Assembly: GCA_015057665.1 (NCBI GenBank) | Contig: SVDY01000003.1 | Coordinates: forward strand, 1-64,000 | DNA from: Lachnospiraceae bacterium | Lineage (GTDB): Bacteria > Bacillota > Clostridia > Lachnospirales > Lachnospiraceae | DNA: 64,000 bases | Direction of reading: 5' to 3' | In this document: one piece after another, positions 47,209 through 56,126 of the stretch | Numbering within the stretch: position 1 is the first letter of the stretch | How the letters are laid out: every line of letters starts with the position of its first letter | Made by a program: the position numbers and the translations under genes | The notes under the pieces: generated by a model | The model's input: the letters and a program-made list of their open reading frames with translations, nothing else | Databases searched by the model: none | What the model was told of the DNA's origin: nothing

Positions 47209-48591
47209 TTATTTAATACAGTCGCAATCCGGATCCTTCCAATAATACTCCAAAAAGGCAACTATAATTAATGCTGTAATACCGGCAGATAAGCCGCCGT
47301 TATAAAGCATGAATCCTCCATGCATCACACTGGTGGAAGTACAGATTACTGCACAGATGAATCCGGAAATGATGCCGTATTTTTTACCATAGTGGCCTGC
47401 AATTGGGCAGAGTCCGGTAGCAAAAGCGGCGCCGTTCATGTAGCCTTGAGTGGACAGTGTCCATGGAACTGCCTTTTCTGCAAGGAAGCATACTCCATGT
47501 ACCCAGGCAGAAAGTGCAACAAAGCCAAGAAGAATCGGCCATACATTCTTTGGATGCTGGCCTTTCATACTGAAAGTAAGAGAAGCAAGGATGACCCCTG
47601 TTGTGGCACCGGTAAAGCCGGCTCCATCTGTAAGAGTGATAACGAGAACAAAATAGGCAAGCATCATATAGCCGTAGACACCGATGTTGATCAGGGTTCG
47701 CGGCATTCCAAACTGATCATAAAAATCTGCGTTATGACCGTCGGATAAAAGAATAATTCCATAACCTTGAAAAGTTTTTCCGTTCTCATACCAGCCCCAG
47801 ACCAGGAAAATCGTAAAAAGGATCAGGAAGAAGACGACAATAAATCCCGTGTAGGATCTGCCATGAGCTTCATAGATCGGATTGATGTTCTTGATTGGTC
47901 CCGGTGTGTCGATACCCAATGTCTTGTACATGAAAGCATACAGGAACAAGCCGAGAAGCCCGAAAGCAAGACCACCGTTGTAGAGGTTGTAGCCTTTATG
48001 AAGACGCAAAGCCCCAGGCAGCATGGCTGGGATGGCAAAACCTAAAAAGAGACTGAATCCGACCACATAGACAAGGTCAAGGATATCAACATGTAAGGTG
48101 TAGATCATAAATACATTATCTACATGATAACGGAATAATAGTTCGCTGATAAATGGTCCAAAAGCAGTGGAAAACATGGCCATGCCCAGATTGTCTCTGA
48201 AGTTAATTTTGTAGAACCTGCAGAACACAAGAATGCCAAGAACCGGAGGCCACATATTTAAAAAGTTCAGACCGTAAAAACAGTGAGCAACCACCAGCAT
48301 GAAGCCTGCAAAGGTATTGACGTCACAGTCAGCCTTTAAGATGATCATGAGAAGAGTCCAGGCAAGGCCGCACATTCCCGCATTGAAAAAGGCTGATGCA
48401 AGATTGCCAAGCTGGTAATAGTCTGTGACAAGAGGGGATGGATTAATTAGAATTTCAAGCCATCCGCTTAATAATCTATTCCATATTCCAAGGTAGGCAC
48501 AGGCCGCAAAGCTGGCCAGAAAGAAACTGATGGTAAAGGTGAGGCAGATAGCTTTTATGTACCAGTGTTGAGGTTTTTCGCGAGTGCTCAT
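47209..48591 (-). CDS. DUF1576 membrane protein with internal duplication
   Basis: 460 residues, about 12 TM segments. The two halves carry matching motifs: HKGYNLYNGGLAFGLLG (about 195-211) and HGGFMLYNGGLSAGITAL near the C-terminus, so it arose by duplication. Matches DUF1576 as I remember it; no function is established, but the topology suggests a transporter. Ends in CDCIK. GGAGA precedes the ATG. Confidence 0.8.
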   Translation of the reverse strand: MSTREKPQHWYIKAICLTFTISFFLASFAACAYLGIWNRLLSGWLEILINPSPLVTDYYQLGNLASAFFNAGMCGLAWTLLMIILKADCDVNTFAGFMLVVAHCFYGLNFLNMWPPVLGILVFCRFYKINFRDNLGMAMFSTAFGPFISELLFRYHVDNVFMIYTLHVDILDLVYVVGFSLFLGFAIPAMLPGALRLHKGYNLYNGGLAFGLLGLFLYAFMYKTLGIDTPGPIKNINPIYEAHGRSYTGFIVVFFLILFTIFLVWGWYENGKTFQGYGIILLSDGHNADFYDQFGMPRTLINIGVYGYMMLAYFVLVITLTDGAGFTGATTGVILASLTFSMKGQHPKNVWPILLGFVALSAWVHGVCFLAEKAVPWTLSTQGYMNGAAFATGLCPIAGHYGKKYGIISGFICAVICTSTSVMHGGFMLYNGGLSAGITALIIVAFLEYYWKDPDCDCIK

Positions 48592-48751
48592 GATAGTATC
48601 TCCTGAATTTTAATCGTTTTATTCAAAGCATGAAAAATCTTTGCTGTAAATTAAGTATAACATAAATCACAAATTTCGTTGAGAGATTTCGAGAATTTCC
48701 AAAAAATTTTTACTTTAAAACTGTAAATTTATGCCATAAAAAAGTATTTTT

Positions 48752-49021
48752 ATGCAGTTGCGCAAATTTCAAACATTCTCCTCTGCAGGTATGGACGGAT
48801 CTTTCGACTGGAGATTTAAAACTCATCTTGCAAACCTTCCTATCTACATTGGTGTAGGCGACGAAGCGAATCAGGGTCTCTGTACAGGTACAGAAAACTA
48901 CTGGTGTGTAACATTCGAAAAAGGTACAACAGCTATGGCTAACGACATGGGATTCGTAATTCCTTTCAAGAACGCTGTTGAATCTCCTAACCTTTTTGTT
49001 AAACATAACGTTTTTGAATGA
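48752..49021 (+). pseudogene. Probable 3' remnant of an unknown gene
   Basis: An 89-codon frame with a well-expressed-type codon choice but no ribosome-binding site. It reads GSFDWRFKTHLANLPIYIG, GLCTGTENYWCVTFEKGTT and ends in LFVKHNVFE. I cannot name the parent family. The sense-like composition and missing start signals suggest the tail of a decayed gene rather than a complete one. Confidence 0.35.
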
Positions 49022-49036
49022 AAGAAGAATCAGCAA

Positions 49037-49090
49037 ATGGCTAGTGTATCATTAAAGAACATTAAATTAACGTTATGCAATATAAAAAAG
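49037..49090 (+). pseudogene. Possible 5' remnant of a UgpC/MsmX-type ABC ATPase gene
   Basis: ATG GCT AGT begins MASVSLKNIK, which matches the usual start of sugar-transporter ATPases of the MsmX/UgpC type from memory (MASVSLKxI). After about ten codons the homology ends, and the frame runs into the palindromic repeat at 49101-49180. Ten residues is weak evidence. Confidence 0.3.
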
Positions 49091-49100
49091 AACTACCGTG

Positions 49101-49180
49101 CAGGATGCGCATGCCGCGCCAGTGGAAATATGGCTGCCGCGCAGTGTCTCGTAAGCGAGTCACTTTTGTTCATTGTAATT
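49101..49180. repeat. GC-rich palindromic repeat, copy 1
   Basis: Contains AGTGTCTCGTAAGCGAGTCACT followed by TTTGTTCATTGTAAT; the hairpin is GTGTCTCG-TAAG-CGAGTCAC (49144-49163). A related unit lies at 63731-63768 upstream of tyrS. Its tail supplies a possible -35 hexamer for the next gene. Confidence 0.65.
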
Positions 49181-49201
49181 AATGAAGATATAAGGTATAC
49201 T
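49173..49201 (+). promoter_or_regulatory. Putative promoter partly inside the repeat
   Basis: TTGTAA (49173-49178) in the repeat tail, 17 bp, TATACT (49196-49201), 49 bp before the next ATG. Confidence 0.55.
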
Positions 49202-49249
49202 TGATTGTATTCAGAAAATAATTGATTCACAGATGGAGAAGAGAAACGA

Positions 49250-50023
49250 ATGAAAAGAATCAACAGGACACCTATGTTAAACAGATATTTTATAAAACTG
49301 ATTATTCGTATTGCCATCTTTATCGGAACATTGGGAATCTATATTCTTCACAAAGACTGGCTTGTGGAATTTATGACCCAATCCATTGCCATGGGCGTTA
49401 CTCCGCTTCATGTACTTTGGCTGATCTTTATGATTATGATGCTCTACCATCTGTTTCCTCACGACAAGTTGTCCATGGCTTTACGAAAGGCGACAAAAGA
49501 AGTGTACGTGGAAGTGCCGGGCTATTCTGAACTGGAACTTCTAAGATATGTACAGAATCAGAATAGAAAAGCATGGATTGTTATGCTTGTGTGGCTTGCC
49601 GGGAACTGCGTAATCGGAGGGCTTCATCTGGCCGGCATTTTAGATGTAAGCGATCTTCTCATGATTTCTGTTTTCTTTTTTCTGTGTGATTATATCTGCA
49701 TCTTATTCTATTGCCCGTTCCAGTCCTGTATTATGGGAAACAAATGCTGTGTCAACTGCAGAATCTTTGACTGGGGACATTTTATGATGTTTACCCCCAT
49801 GTTGTTTATTAAAAGCTTCTTTAGCTGGAGCTTGTTTGTAACTTCTTTTGTTGTACTTATTCACTGGGAACTTGTCTATGCTAAACACCCAGAGCGTTTC
49901 TGGTCCGGATCCAATCAGGTGCTTCAGTGCCGAAACTGTAAGGACAGGACTTGTCAGGTGAAGAACCGGATACGGCGTATGTGGACAAATAAGCCATGGA
50001 AGGCAGATGGCGAAGGCAGATAA
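49250..50023 (+). CDS. Cys-rich multi-pass membrane protein, hypothetical
   Basis: 257 residues with five to six hydrophobic segments. Two cysteine clusters are striking: YCPFQSCIMGNKCCVNCRIFDWGH (about 161-184) and LQCRNCKDRTCQVKNR near the C-terminus, suggesting metal or Fe-S binding, or redox chemistry, at the membrane. I recognise no family. GGAGAAG precedes the ATG. Context (DUF1576 upstream, trmO downstream) gives no clue. Confidence 0.65.
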   Translation: MKRINRTPMLNRYFIKLIIRIAIFIGTLGIYILHKDWLVEFMTQSIAMGVTPLHVLWLIFMIMMLYHLFPHDKLSMALRKATKEVYVEVPGYSELELLRYVQNQNRKAWIVMLVWLAGNCVIGGLHLAGILDVSDLLMISVFFFLCDYICILFYCPFQSCIMGNKCCVNCRIFDWGHFMMFTPMLFIKSFFSWSLFVTSFVVLIHWELVYAKHPERFWSGSNQVLQCRNCKDRTCQVKNRIRRMWTNKPWKADGEGR

Positions 50024-50094
50024 GCAACAGGAAGGTTTAAACTGCGAAACATGAAAAGAAAAGGGACAATTAACTGCCGGAATAGAGGTGTTCA

Positions 50095-50829
50095 ATGGAA
50101 GTAAAAGTAATTGCTCGTATCGAAAATGATTATAAAGAAAAGTTTGGAATCCCTCGTCAAAGCGGTCTGGTGAAATCGTCTTTATCCAAGATAACCTTTG
50201 AACCTGAATTCAGGGATGGGAATGCAGTGAGAGGAATGGAAGGATATTCTCATCTGTGGCTGCTATGGCAGTTTTCTGAAAATATGGACGCGGGATGGTC
50301 GCCCACTGTGCGTCCGCCAAGACTTGGCGGAAATGTGAGAATGGGAGTCTTTGCAACCCGATCACCATTACGCCCCAATCCTATTGGGCTATCCTGTGTG
50401 GAACTGGACCATATGGAATATGGAGACGAAGGTCCGGTTATTTATGTAAAGGGTGCGGATTTGATGGACGGCACACCGCTTGTGGATATAAAGCCCTATG
50501 TACCTTATACGGACAGCCATCCGGAGGCAGAGTCCGGATTTGCAGGGGATGTGTTTGATCACCATATGAAAGTAGAGATTTCAGATGAATTGTTAGAAGA
50601 AATTCCAAAGGAAAAAAGAGAAGCGGTATTAGAAATGCTTGCCCAGGATCCAAGACCGGGGTATCAGAAGAATAATGAGCGCATTTACGGAATAGAATAT
50701 GGAGATATGAATATCCGGTTTCGGGCGGAAGACTGCAGGATCACTGTGACAGATGTGGAACGGAGAGACAGAGAGCAGGAAAAGAACCAGGGCCAATCAA
50801 GCACTTCCTATGGAGACAAGAAGGTATAG
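50095..50829 (+). CDS. trmO: tRNA t6A37 N6-methyltransferase TrmO
   Basis: 244 residues, TsaA/VirR-type beta-barrel SAM enzyme that methylates t6A37 of tRNA-Thr. Motifs MEGYSHLWLLWQF, GVFATRSPLRPNPIGLS and DGTPLVDIKPYVPYTD are all present. The C-terminal 40 residues are charged and variable. GAGGTG precedes the ATG. Lies 5 kb from tcdA, which modifies the same base. Confidence 0.9.
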   Translation: MEVKVIARIENDYKEKFGIPRQSGLVKSSLSKITFEPEFRDGNAVRGMEGYSHLWLLWQFSENMDAGWSPTVRPPRLGGNVRMGVFATRSPLRPNPIGLSCVELDHMEYGDEGPVIYVKGADLMDGTPLVDIKPYVPYTDSHPEAESGFAGDVFDHHMKVEISDELLEEIPKEKREAVLEMLAQDPRPGYQKNNERIYGIEYGDMNIRFRAEDCRITVTDVERRDREQEKNQGQSSTSYGDKKV

Positions 50830-50878
50830 GGGAAAATAAAACAGAAAAAATAGAATAAAGTTGAATAAGGGGAATCAC

Positions 50879-51379
50879 ATGTATAATCAGTTAACAAAAC
50901 AGGACATTAAAAAGATGGAAGAAGAAATCGAACACCGCAAAGTCGTTGTCCGAAAGGAGGCGCTGGAAGCGGTAAAAGAAGCCCGTGCTCATGGAGACTT
51001 AAGTGAAAATTTTGAATATTATGCGGCGAAAAAAGAAAAGAACCGTAACGAGAGCCGTATTCGTTATCTGGAGAGAATGATCCGCACGGCTCAGATTGTG
51101 GATGATACTTCTGCAGAAGATGAAATCGGTGTGAATAATACAGTAACGATCTATGTGGAAGATGACGACGAGGAAGAAACATTCAAACTTGTAACAACTG
51201 TCCGTGGTGATACATTAAATGGTCTTATCAGCATCGAATCACCAATTGGGAAAGCTGTCCTTGGCCACAAAGTTGGTGACAGGGTTGAAGTAGTTGTTAA
51301 TAAGAACTTCAGCTATTTTGTTGAAATCAGAAAAATAGAAAATACAGAAGACGGAGACGAAAAATTAGTTCGTTTTTAG
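50879..51379 (+). CDS. greA: Transcription elongation factor GreA family
   Basis: 166 residues. Helical coiled-coil N-terminus with the acidic tip ARAHGDLSENFEYYAAKKEK (Asp and Glu that stimulate RNA cleavage), then the FKBP-like C-terminal domain (IGKAVLGHKVGDRVEV). ATG 50879 has AAGGGGA 5 nt upstream; the TTG at 50861 in the same frame is unlikely. Confidence 0.92.
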   Translation: MYNQLTKQDIKKMEEEIEHRKVVVRKEALEAVKEARAHGDLSENFEYYAAKKEKNRNESRIRYLERMIRTAQIVDDTSAEDEIGVNNTVTIYVEDDDEEETFKLVTTVRGDTLNGLISIESPIGKAVLGHKVGDRVEVVVNKNFSYFVEIRKIENTEDGDEKLVRF

Positions 51380-51387
51380 AAAAAATA

Positions 51388-51418
51388 TCCCCGGTCAAAT
51401 TCGGTTTGACCGGGGATT
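51388..51418. terminator. Bidirectional terminator, greA/NSS gene
   Basis: ATCCCCGGTCAAA pairs with TTTGACCGGGGAT around TTCGG. Confidence 0.88.
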
Positions 51419-51435
51419 CTTTCTGGTTAAAAATA

Positions 51436-52872
51436 TTATCCAAAGAAATCTACAAGCTGTGCGTAGAAGATAAATGCCATAATCACAGGTACAACAAATT
51501 TAAAACAGAAATCATAATATTTGTAAGCTTTGAATTTGTCTCCGGACTTTTCACATTCGTCCTTGATAATCGTTGTCTTCCATACCCAACCGATGAGAAC
51601 ACTCATTACGAGGGCGCCGATTGGCATCAGAATACCTTCAGCAATAAGGTCATATAAATCAAGCCAGCAGTCGTTCCACATAGCGAAACCAGGTCCTTTG
51701 TATTCAAATCCGAGAAGTTCATAAGGTGCTTTGATCAGGGCATTGCCGCTTCCTAAAGCATCCAGGGCAACCGGAAGACCGAAGACGAATATAATTGCAG
51801 CATAGATAAGAGAAACTTTCTTACGGTTTGGTTCTTTGCCTTTAGCCATGTCTTTATCAATCTGGAATGCAGTACATACTTCTAAGATTGAGATAGAAGA
51901 AGTGATCGCTGCAATCAGTACGAGGAAGTAGAATAAGAAACCTACCACAGTACCAAAACCGCCCATGTTGTCAAAAACGGTTTGCATAGATGCGAATAAA
52001 AGACCAGGACCTCTGTTATATTCTACGCCGAAAGCTGCGCAGGCCGGCATAACTGCCATACCTGCCATGACAGCTACAATACTGTCTGCAAAAGGAATAA
52101 TGATAGAGTTTCTCTGAAGGTGTTCATTTTTGGAAAGGTAAGAACCATAGGTCATCATACATCCCATACCAAGGGAGAGGGAGAAAAACATCTGTCCCGC
52201 TGCCGCTTTAAATACACCGAAGAAACCAATCTGAGGATCTGAGAATACGGATAAATCAGGCATAAACATAAATTTGTAACCGTCGATGGCACCCGGCTGG
52301 ATGGCAACATAGATGATGACAAATACTAAAATGCAGAATAATGCAGGCATTGCGATAGAAGAAAAACGTTCGATTCCCTTTTCGATTCCGCCCATAACGA
52401 TGAGTACTGTGATAATCATAAACAGTGCGTAGAAGAGAAGGATTCCTTTGTAATCATAGAGAAGATAACCAAAGAAACCGGTTCCCTGTCCGGCAAAGCC
52501 ATCTAAACCGATCAACTGCAGGAAGTAGCCCACTGCATAGCGAAGAACCATTCCGCCAAGAACACTGTAAAATGATAAAATTAAAAAGCCGGAAATAACG
52601 CTCATATAGCCGAGCCAGGAATATTTCTTGGAAAATTCCAGATATGTGCCCATAACACCTTTGCCGGTCTTACGGCCGAGAGCCAGTTCTCCGAGCATAA
52701 CAATAATACCTACGAGTAACACAAGTGCAAGATAGATGAGTAAGAAAGCAAAACCGCCGGTCTTTCCCATCTTATAAGGGAAGCCCCAGATATTACCCAG
52801 ACCAACCGCAGAACCTACGGCAGCCATCAGGAAACCGAAATTGGACCCCCATTGTCCTCTTTTATTATCCAT
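51436..52872 (-). CDS. Na+-dependent neurotransmitter/amino-acid symporter (NSS/SNF)
   Basis: 478 residues, 11-12 TM helices of the LeuT fold. RGQWGSNFGFLMAAVGSAVGLGNIWGFPY at the start carries the unwound TM1 with NxxGFP-like residues binding substrate and Na+; QMFFSLSLGMGCMMTYGSYL is the TM6 unwound region. Similar to MhsT/TnaT-type bacterial amino-acid importers. GGAGG precedes the ATG. Confidence 0.92.
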   Translation of the reverse strand: MDNKRGQWGSNFGFLMAAVGSAVGLGNIWGFPYKMGKTGGFAFLLIYLALVLLVGIIVMLGELALGRKTGKGVMGTYLEFSKKYSWLGYMSVISGFLILSFYSVLGGMVLRYAVGYFLQLIGLDGFAGQGTGFFGYLLYDYKGILLFYALFMIITVLIVMGGIEKGIERFSSIAMPALFCILVFVIIYVAIQPGAIDGYKFMFMPDLSVFSDPQIGFFGVFKAAAGQMFFSLSLGMGCMMTYGSYLSKNEHLQRNSIIIPFADSIVAVMAGMAVMPACAAFGVEYNRGPGLLFASMQTVFDNMGGFGTVVGFLFYFLVLIAAITSSISILEVCTAFQIDKDMAKGKEPNRKKVSLIYAAIIFVFGLPVALDALGSGNALIKAPYELLGFEYKGPGFAMWNDCWLDLYDLIAEGILMPIGALVMSVLIGWVWKTTIIKDECEKSGDKFKAYKYYDFCFKFVVPVIMAFIFYAQLVDFFG

Positions 52873-53103
52873 AATGATAATTCCTCCATTTCAAAATATG
52901 TAACATGAATATTATACTCTATTTTTTTACTTTTGCAATGTAATAATTTAGTTTTTTGCACTTTAAATGAGTAAATTTGTGGTAAAGAAGTGAAAATGCA
53001 TGACAGAAGATGAGAAATGAGATAAAATAATAACGATATAGATGAAATATAGGGAAATAGCTTTTAAATAAAAGAATCCTATGGAAAAGGAGCGTGGAGA
53101 CCC

Positions 53104-53280
53104 ATGGCAGCAAATTGCGAAAGCTGTAGTAATTTCGTATATGACGATGACAGCGAATGTTATGTGTGTGACTGTAATTTGGACGAAGATGAGATGTATA
53201 AGTTTCTGACAGGTACATTTGACAGCTGTCCTTATTTTCAGTTATATGATGAATATAAGATTGTCAGAAAGCAGATGTAG
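53104..53280 (+). CDS. Small Cys-rich protein, DUF6472-like
   Basis: 58 residues, below common ORF cut-offs. CESCSNFVYDDDSECYVCDCNLDEDEM and GTFDSCPYFQLYDEYKIVRKQ. Six cysteines suggest a metal site. It matches a small family conserved in Lachnospiraceae (DUF6472, from memory) that often lies near mutY. AGGAG upstream. Function unknown. Confidence 0.75.
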   Translation: MAANCESCSNFVYDDDSECYVCDCNLDEDEMYKFLTGTFDSCPYFQLYDEYKIVRKQM

Positions 53281-53363
53281 TTTTTCAAAAGGATGACAAA
53301 AGAAAGCAGAAGGAATCGAAAGAAACGGCTCCAAAAGATGCTGAAATAAGAAAGAGATATGAA

Positions 53364-54422
53364 ATGGAACATTTGTATAAAGAGATGGTGCCTGCCCTTC
53401 TTCACTGGTACGATTACAATGCCAGGATTCTTCCCTGGCGGAGCGAACCGACGCCTTACCGGGTATGGATCTCGGAGATCATGCTTCAACAGACAAGAGT
53501 GGAGGCGGTAAAGCCTTATTATGACAGGTTTATGGAAGCGTTGCCGGATGTGAAAGCACTTTCAGAAGTGGATGACGACAAGCTTATGAAGCTGTGGGAG
53601 GGTCTTGGTTATTATAACAGAGCGAGAAATCTAAAAGCAGCAGCACAGACTGTGATGGAAGAATACGAGGGCGTGATTCCTGATGTATATGAGGAACTTC
53701 TTAAATTAAAAGGAATCGGAGAATATACGGCAGGAGCAGTTGCCTCCATTGCATGTAAAAGAGCGGTTCCTGCCGTAGACGGGAATGTACTCCGGGTCGT
53801 TGCAAGACTTTTAGCCAATGGAGATGATGTGCTGAAAGCATCCACAAAGAAGTGGATGACACAGGAGATTATGAACATTATCCCAAAAGACCGGCCGGGA
53901 GATTTTAACCAGGCTTTGATGGAACTTGGAGCCACTATATGTCTTCCCAATGGGGCGCCAAAGTGTGAGGATTGCCCCTGGGACACCGTCTGCATGGCTC
54001 ATAAGACCGGAACAGAACTGAAATTCCCATATAAACAGCCCAAAAAAGCCAGAAAGATAGAAGAAAAAGAGGTATATCTTATGGAATGGAATGGAAGATA
54101 TGCGCTGCGCAAAAGACCGAAAAAGGGATTACTTTCCGGACTTTGGGAGTTTCCCACAAGAAGTTGTGGACAACATCTGGATAGTGTGGACAACATTCTG
54201 CAAAAAACTGTGGAATTGTCTGAAAATGTGGATAAAATCGGAACTGGAAAGCATATTTTCAGTCACATTGAGTGGCACATGACCGGATATCACATTTTAT
54301 TACAAAATAAGATAGAAGATGACAATTTTGTCTGGGTGACAAAAGAGGAATTAGAAGAAGCCTATGCGGTACCGGCTGCATTTGCTTTTATGAAAGATTA
54401 TCTGTTTGTGAAAGCAGATTAG
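53364..54422 (+). CDS. mutY: A/G-specific adenine glycosylase
   Basis: Removes adenine opposite 8-oxoG. 352 residues. Catalytic Glu38 (SEIMLQQTRV), HhH LKGIGEYTAG, Asp139 (VDGNVLRV), 4Fe-4S ligands Cys193, 201, 204, 210, then a NUDIX-like C-terminal domain that reads 8-oxoG. Ribosome-binding site is weak (AAGAGAT). Confidence 0.93.
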   Translation: MEHLYKEMVPALLHWYDYNARILPWRSEPTPYRVWISEIMLQQTRVEAVKPYYDRFMEALPDVKALSEVDDDKLMKLWEGLGYYNRARNLKAAAQTVMEEYEGVIPDVYEELLKLKGIGEYTAGAVASIACKRAVPAVDGNVLRVVARLLANGDDVLKASTKKWMTQEIMNIIPKDRPGDFNQALMELGATICLPNGAPKCEDCPWDTVCMAHKTGTELKFPYKQPKKARKIEEKEVYLMEWNGRYALRKRPKKGLLSGLWEFPTRSCGQHLDSVDNILQKTVELSENVDKIGTGKHIFSHIEWHMTGYHILLQNKIEDDNFVWVTKEELEEAYAVPAAFAFMKDYLFVKAD

Positions 54423-54494
54423 TATTTCATTATGTATAAACGATAGAAGGTAACTAAAGATAACTGTTGGATGAAAGATAGAGAGGAGCAAAGA

Positions 54495-55304
54495 ATGAAA
54501 GAAGAATTAATCGCCCTTGGCACAGGCCATGCAGTCGTAACAAAATGTTATAACACCTGTTTTGCAATCAAAAATGAAAAAGGAGAATATTTTCTTGTAG
54601 ATACAGGCGGTGGAAGCGGCATTTTAGTCCAGCTTGAAAAAGCGGGAATTAAGATTCCGGAGATTCATCATGTGTTTTTAACTCATGGACATACGGACCA
54701 TCTGACCGGTCTCATCTGGCTGGTAAGATTGATCGCAGCCATGATGAACGGCGGAAAATACGAGGGTAATTTCTGTATTTATGGACATGATATGTTAATG
54801 AAGCAGGCAGAAGACCTTATGCGCGTTATGTTCCAGGATGCAGAATGTAAGCATATTGGAAAACGCATTCTCTTTATTACAGTAGAAGACGGGGAAGAGA
54901 AAGAAATCCTTGGGCATAAGTTCTGTTTCTTTGACATTCAGTCCACCAAGTTGAAACAGTTTGGCTTTAAGGCAGTTTTACAGAGCGGGAAGACAGTGAC
55001 CTGCTGCGGCGATGAGCCGTTTAATGAATACTGCAGACCTCATGCAGAAGGTTCTGACTGGCTTCTTCATGAAGCTTTCTGCCTCTATGACCAGAGAGAT
55101 ATTTTCAAGCCTTATGAGAAGCATCACAGTACGGCAAAGGATGCCTGTGAGCTGGCGGCAGATCTGGGCGTTAAGAACGTAGTGCTCTGGCATACGGAAG
55201 ATAAGAACATTAAGAAAAGAAAATCTCTCTATAAAAAAGAGGGAAGAAAATATTTTAAAGGCGGTATTTATGTGCCTTATGATTTGGAGAGAATTGAGTT
55301 ATGA
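54495..55304 (+). CDS. MBL-fold metallo-hydrolase
   Basis: 269 residues; beta-lactamase fold with the di-metal motif THGHTDHLTG (HxHxDH), VDTGGGSGIL and a second His in KHHSTA...LWHTED. Resembles RNase Z-like or ribonuclease-type hydrolases but lacks an exosite motif I can identify; substrate unknown. GAGGAG precedes ATG 54495. Overlaps tcdA by 4 bp (ATGA), so they are coupled. Confidence 0.85.
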   Translation: MKEELIALGTGHAVVTKCYNTCFAIKNEKGEYFLVDTGGGSGILVQLEKAGIKIPEIHHVFLTHGHTDHLTGLIWLVRLIAAMMNGGKYEGNFCIYGHDMLMKQAEDLMRVMFQDAECKHIGKRILFITVEDGEEKEILGHKFCFFDIQSTKLKQFGFKAVLQSGKTVTCCGDEPFNEYCRPHAEGSDWLLHEAFCLYDQRDIFKPYEKHHSTAKDACELAADLGVKNVVLWHTEDKNIKKRKSLYKKEGRKYFKGGIYVPYDLERIEL

Positions 55305-56050
55305 TACACCAGTTTTCCAGAACAGAATTAATGCTTGGAAGGGCAGGTATGGAGAAACTATATAAAGCAAGGGTTGCCATTTTTGGAATCGGCGGCGTGG
55401 GAGGCCACTGTGTGGATGCTCTTGCCAGAAGCGGTATTGGCGAATTTGACTTAATCGACAATGATGATGTGGAACTGACCAATCTGAACCGTCAGCTGGT
55501 GGCAGATCACAGTACGATTGGACGTTCCAAGGTAGAAGTAATGAAAGAGCGGATTTTGGCTATTAATCCGAACGCAGTTGTCCATGTTCATCAGTGTTTT
55601 TTCCTTCCCGAGAACGCCCATGAATTTCCATTTGATCAGTATGATTATGTAGTAGATGCGGTAGATACGGTGACAGCCAAGATTGAATTGATTTTAAAAG
55701 CGAAGGAAGCAGGAGTACCTGTTATCAGCAGTATGGGCGCAGGAAATAAATTGGATGCGACGGCTTTTGAAGTGGCAGATATCTATAAGACTTCCGTATG
55801 TCCGCTTGCGAAAGTGATGAGACGAGAACTTAAGAAGCGGGGCGTCAAAGATTTAAAGGTTGTTTATTCCAAGGAAGAACCTGTTCCGTCCAAAGAATAT
55901 GACGAAAAGGGCAATCTCATTGAACGGGAGAAGAAAGGAACTGCGGGAAGAATAGCTCCGGGGAGTATTGCATTTGTTCCGTCTGTAGCAGGATTGATTC
56001 TGGCAGGAGAAGTTGTAAAGGATTTGAGTGGATATTTAGAATTAGAATAA
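55301..56050 (+). CDS. tcdA: tRNA threonylcarbamoyladenosine dehydratase
   Basis: 249 residues; ThiF/E1-like enzyme that cyclises t6A to ct6A at tRNA position 37. Nucleotide loop VAIFGIGGVGGHCVDALARSG, LTNLNRQLVAD, and the Cys in SVCPLAKVMR. The C-terminal Lys/Glu-rich loop is normal for the family. Coupled to the MBL gene. Confidence 0.9.
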   Translation: MIHQFSRTELMLGRAGMEKLYKARVAIFGIGGVGGHCVDALARSGIGEFDLIDNDDVELTNLNRQLVADHSTIGRSKVEVMKERILAINPNAVVHVHQCFFLPENAHEFPFDQYDYVVDAVDTVTAKIELILKAKEAGVPVISSMGAGNKLDATAFEVADIYKTSVCPLAKVMRRELKKRGVKDLKVVYSKEEPVPSKEYDEKGNLIEREKKGTAGRIAPGSIAFVPSVAGLILAGEVVKDLSGYLELE

Positions 56051-56063
56051 TCAATGAACGAGA

Positions 56064-56121
56064 AAAGTACCTTGATTATTGTTGCAGTATTATATGCAGC
56101 TTTAATATCAAGGTACTTTTT
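56064..56121. terminator. Bidirectional terminator, tcdA/MATE
   Basis: AAGTACCTTGAT pairs with ATCAAGGTACTT with inner pairing, followed by TTTT. Confidence 0.85.
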
Positions 56122-56126
56122 TGTTG

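Noticed and set aside
47320..47748. 142-codon plus-strand frame
   Set aside because: Antisense to the DUF1576 gene; Cys/Gly-rich shadow with no ribosome-binding site.
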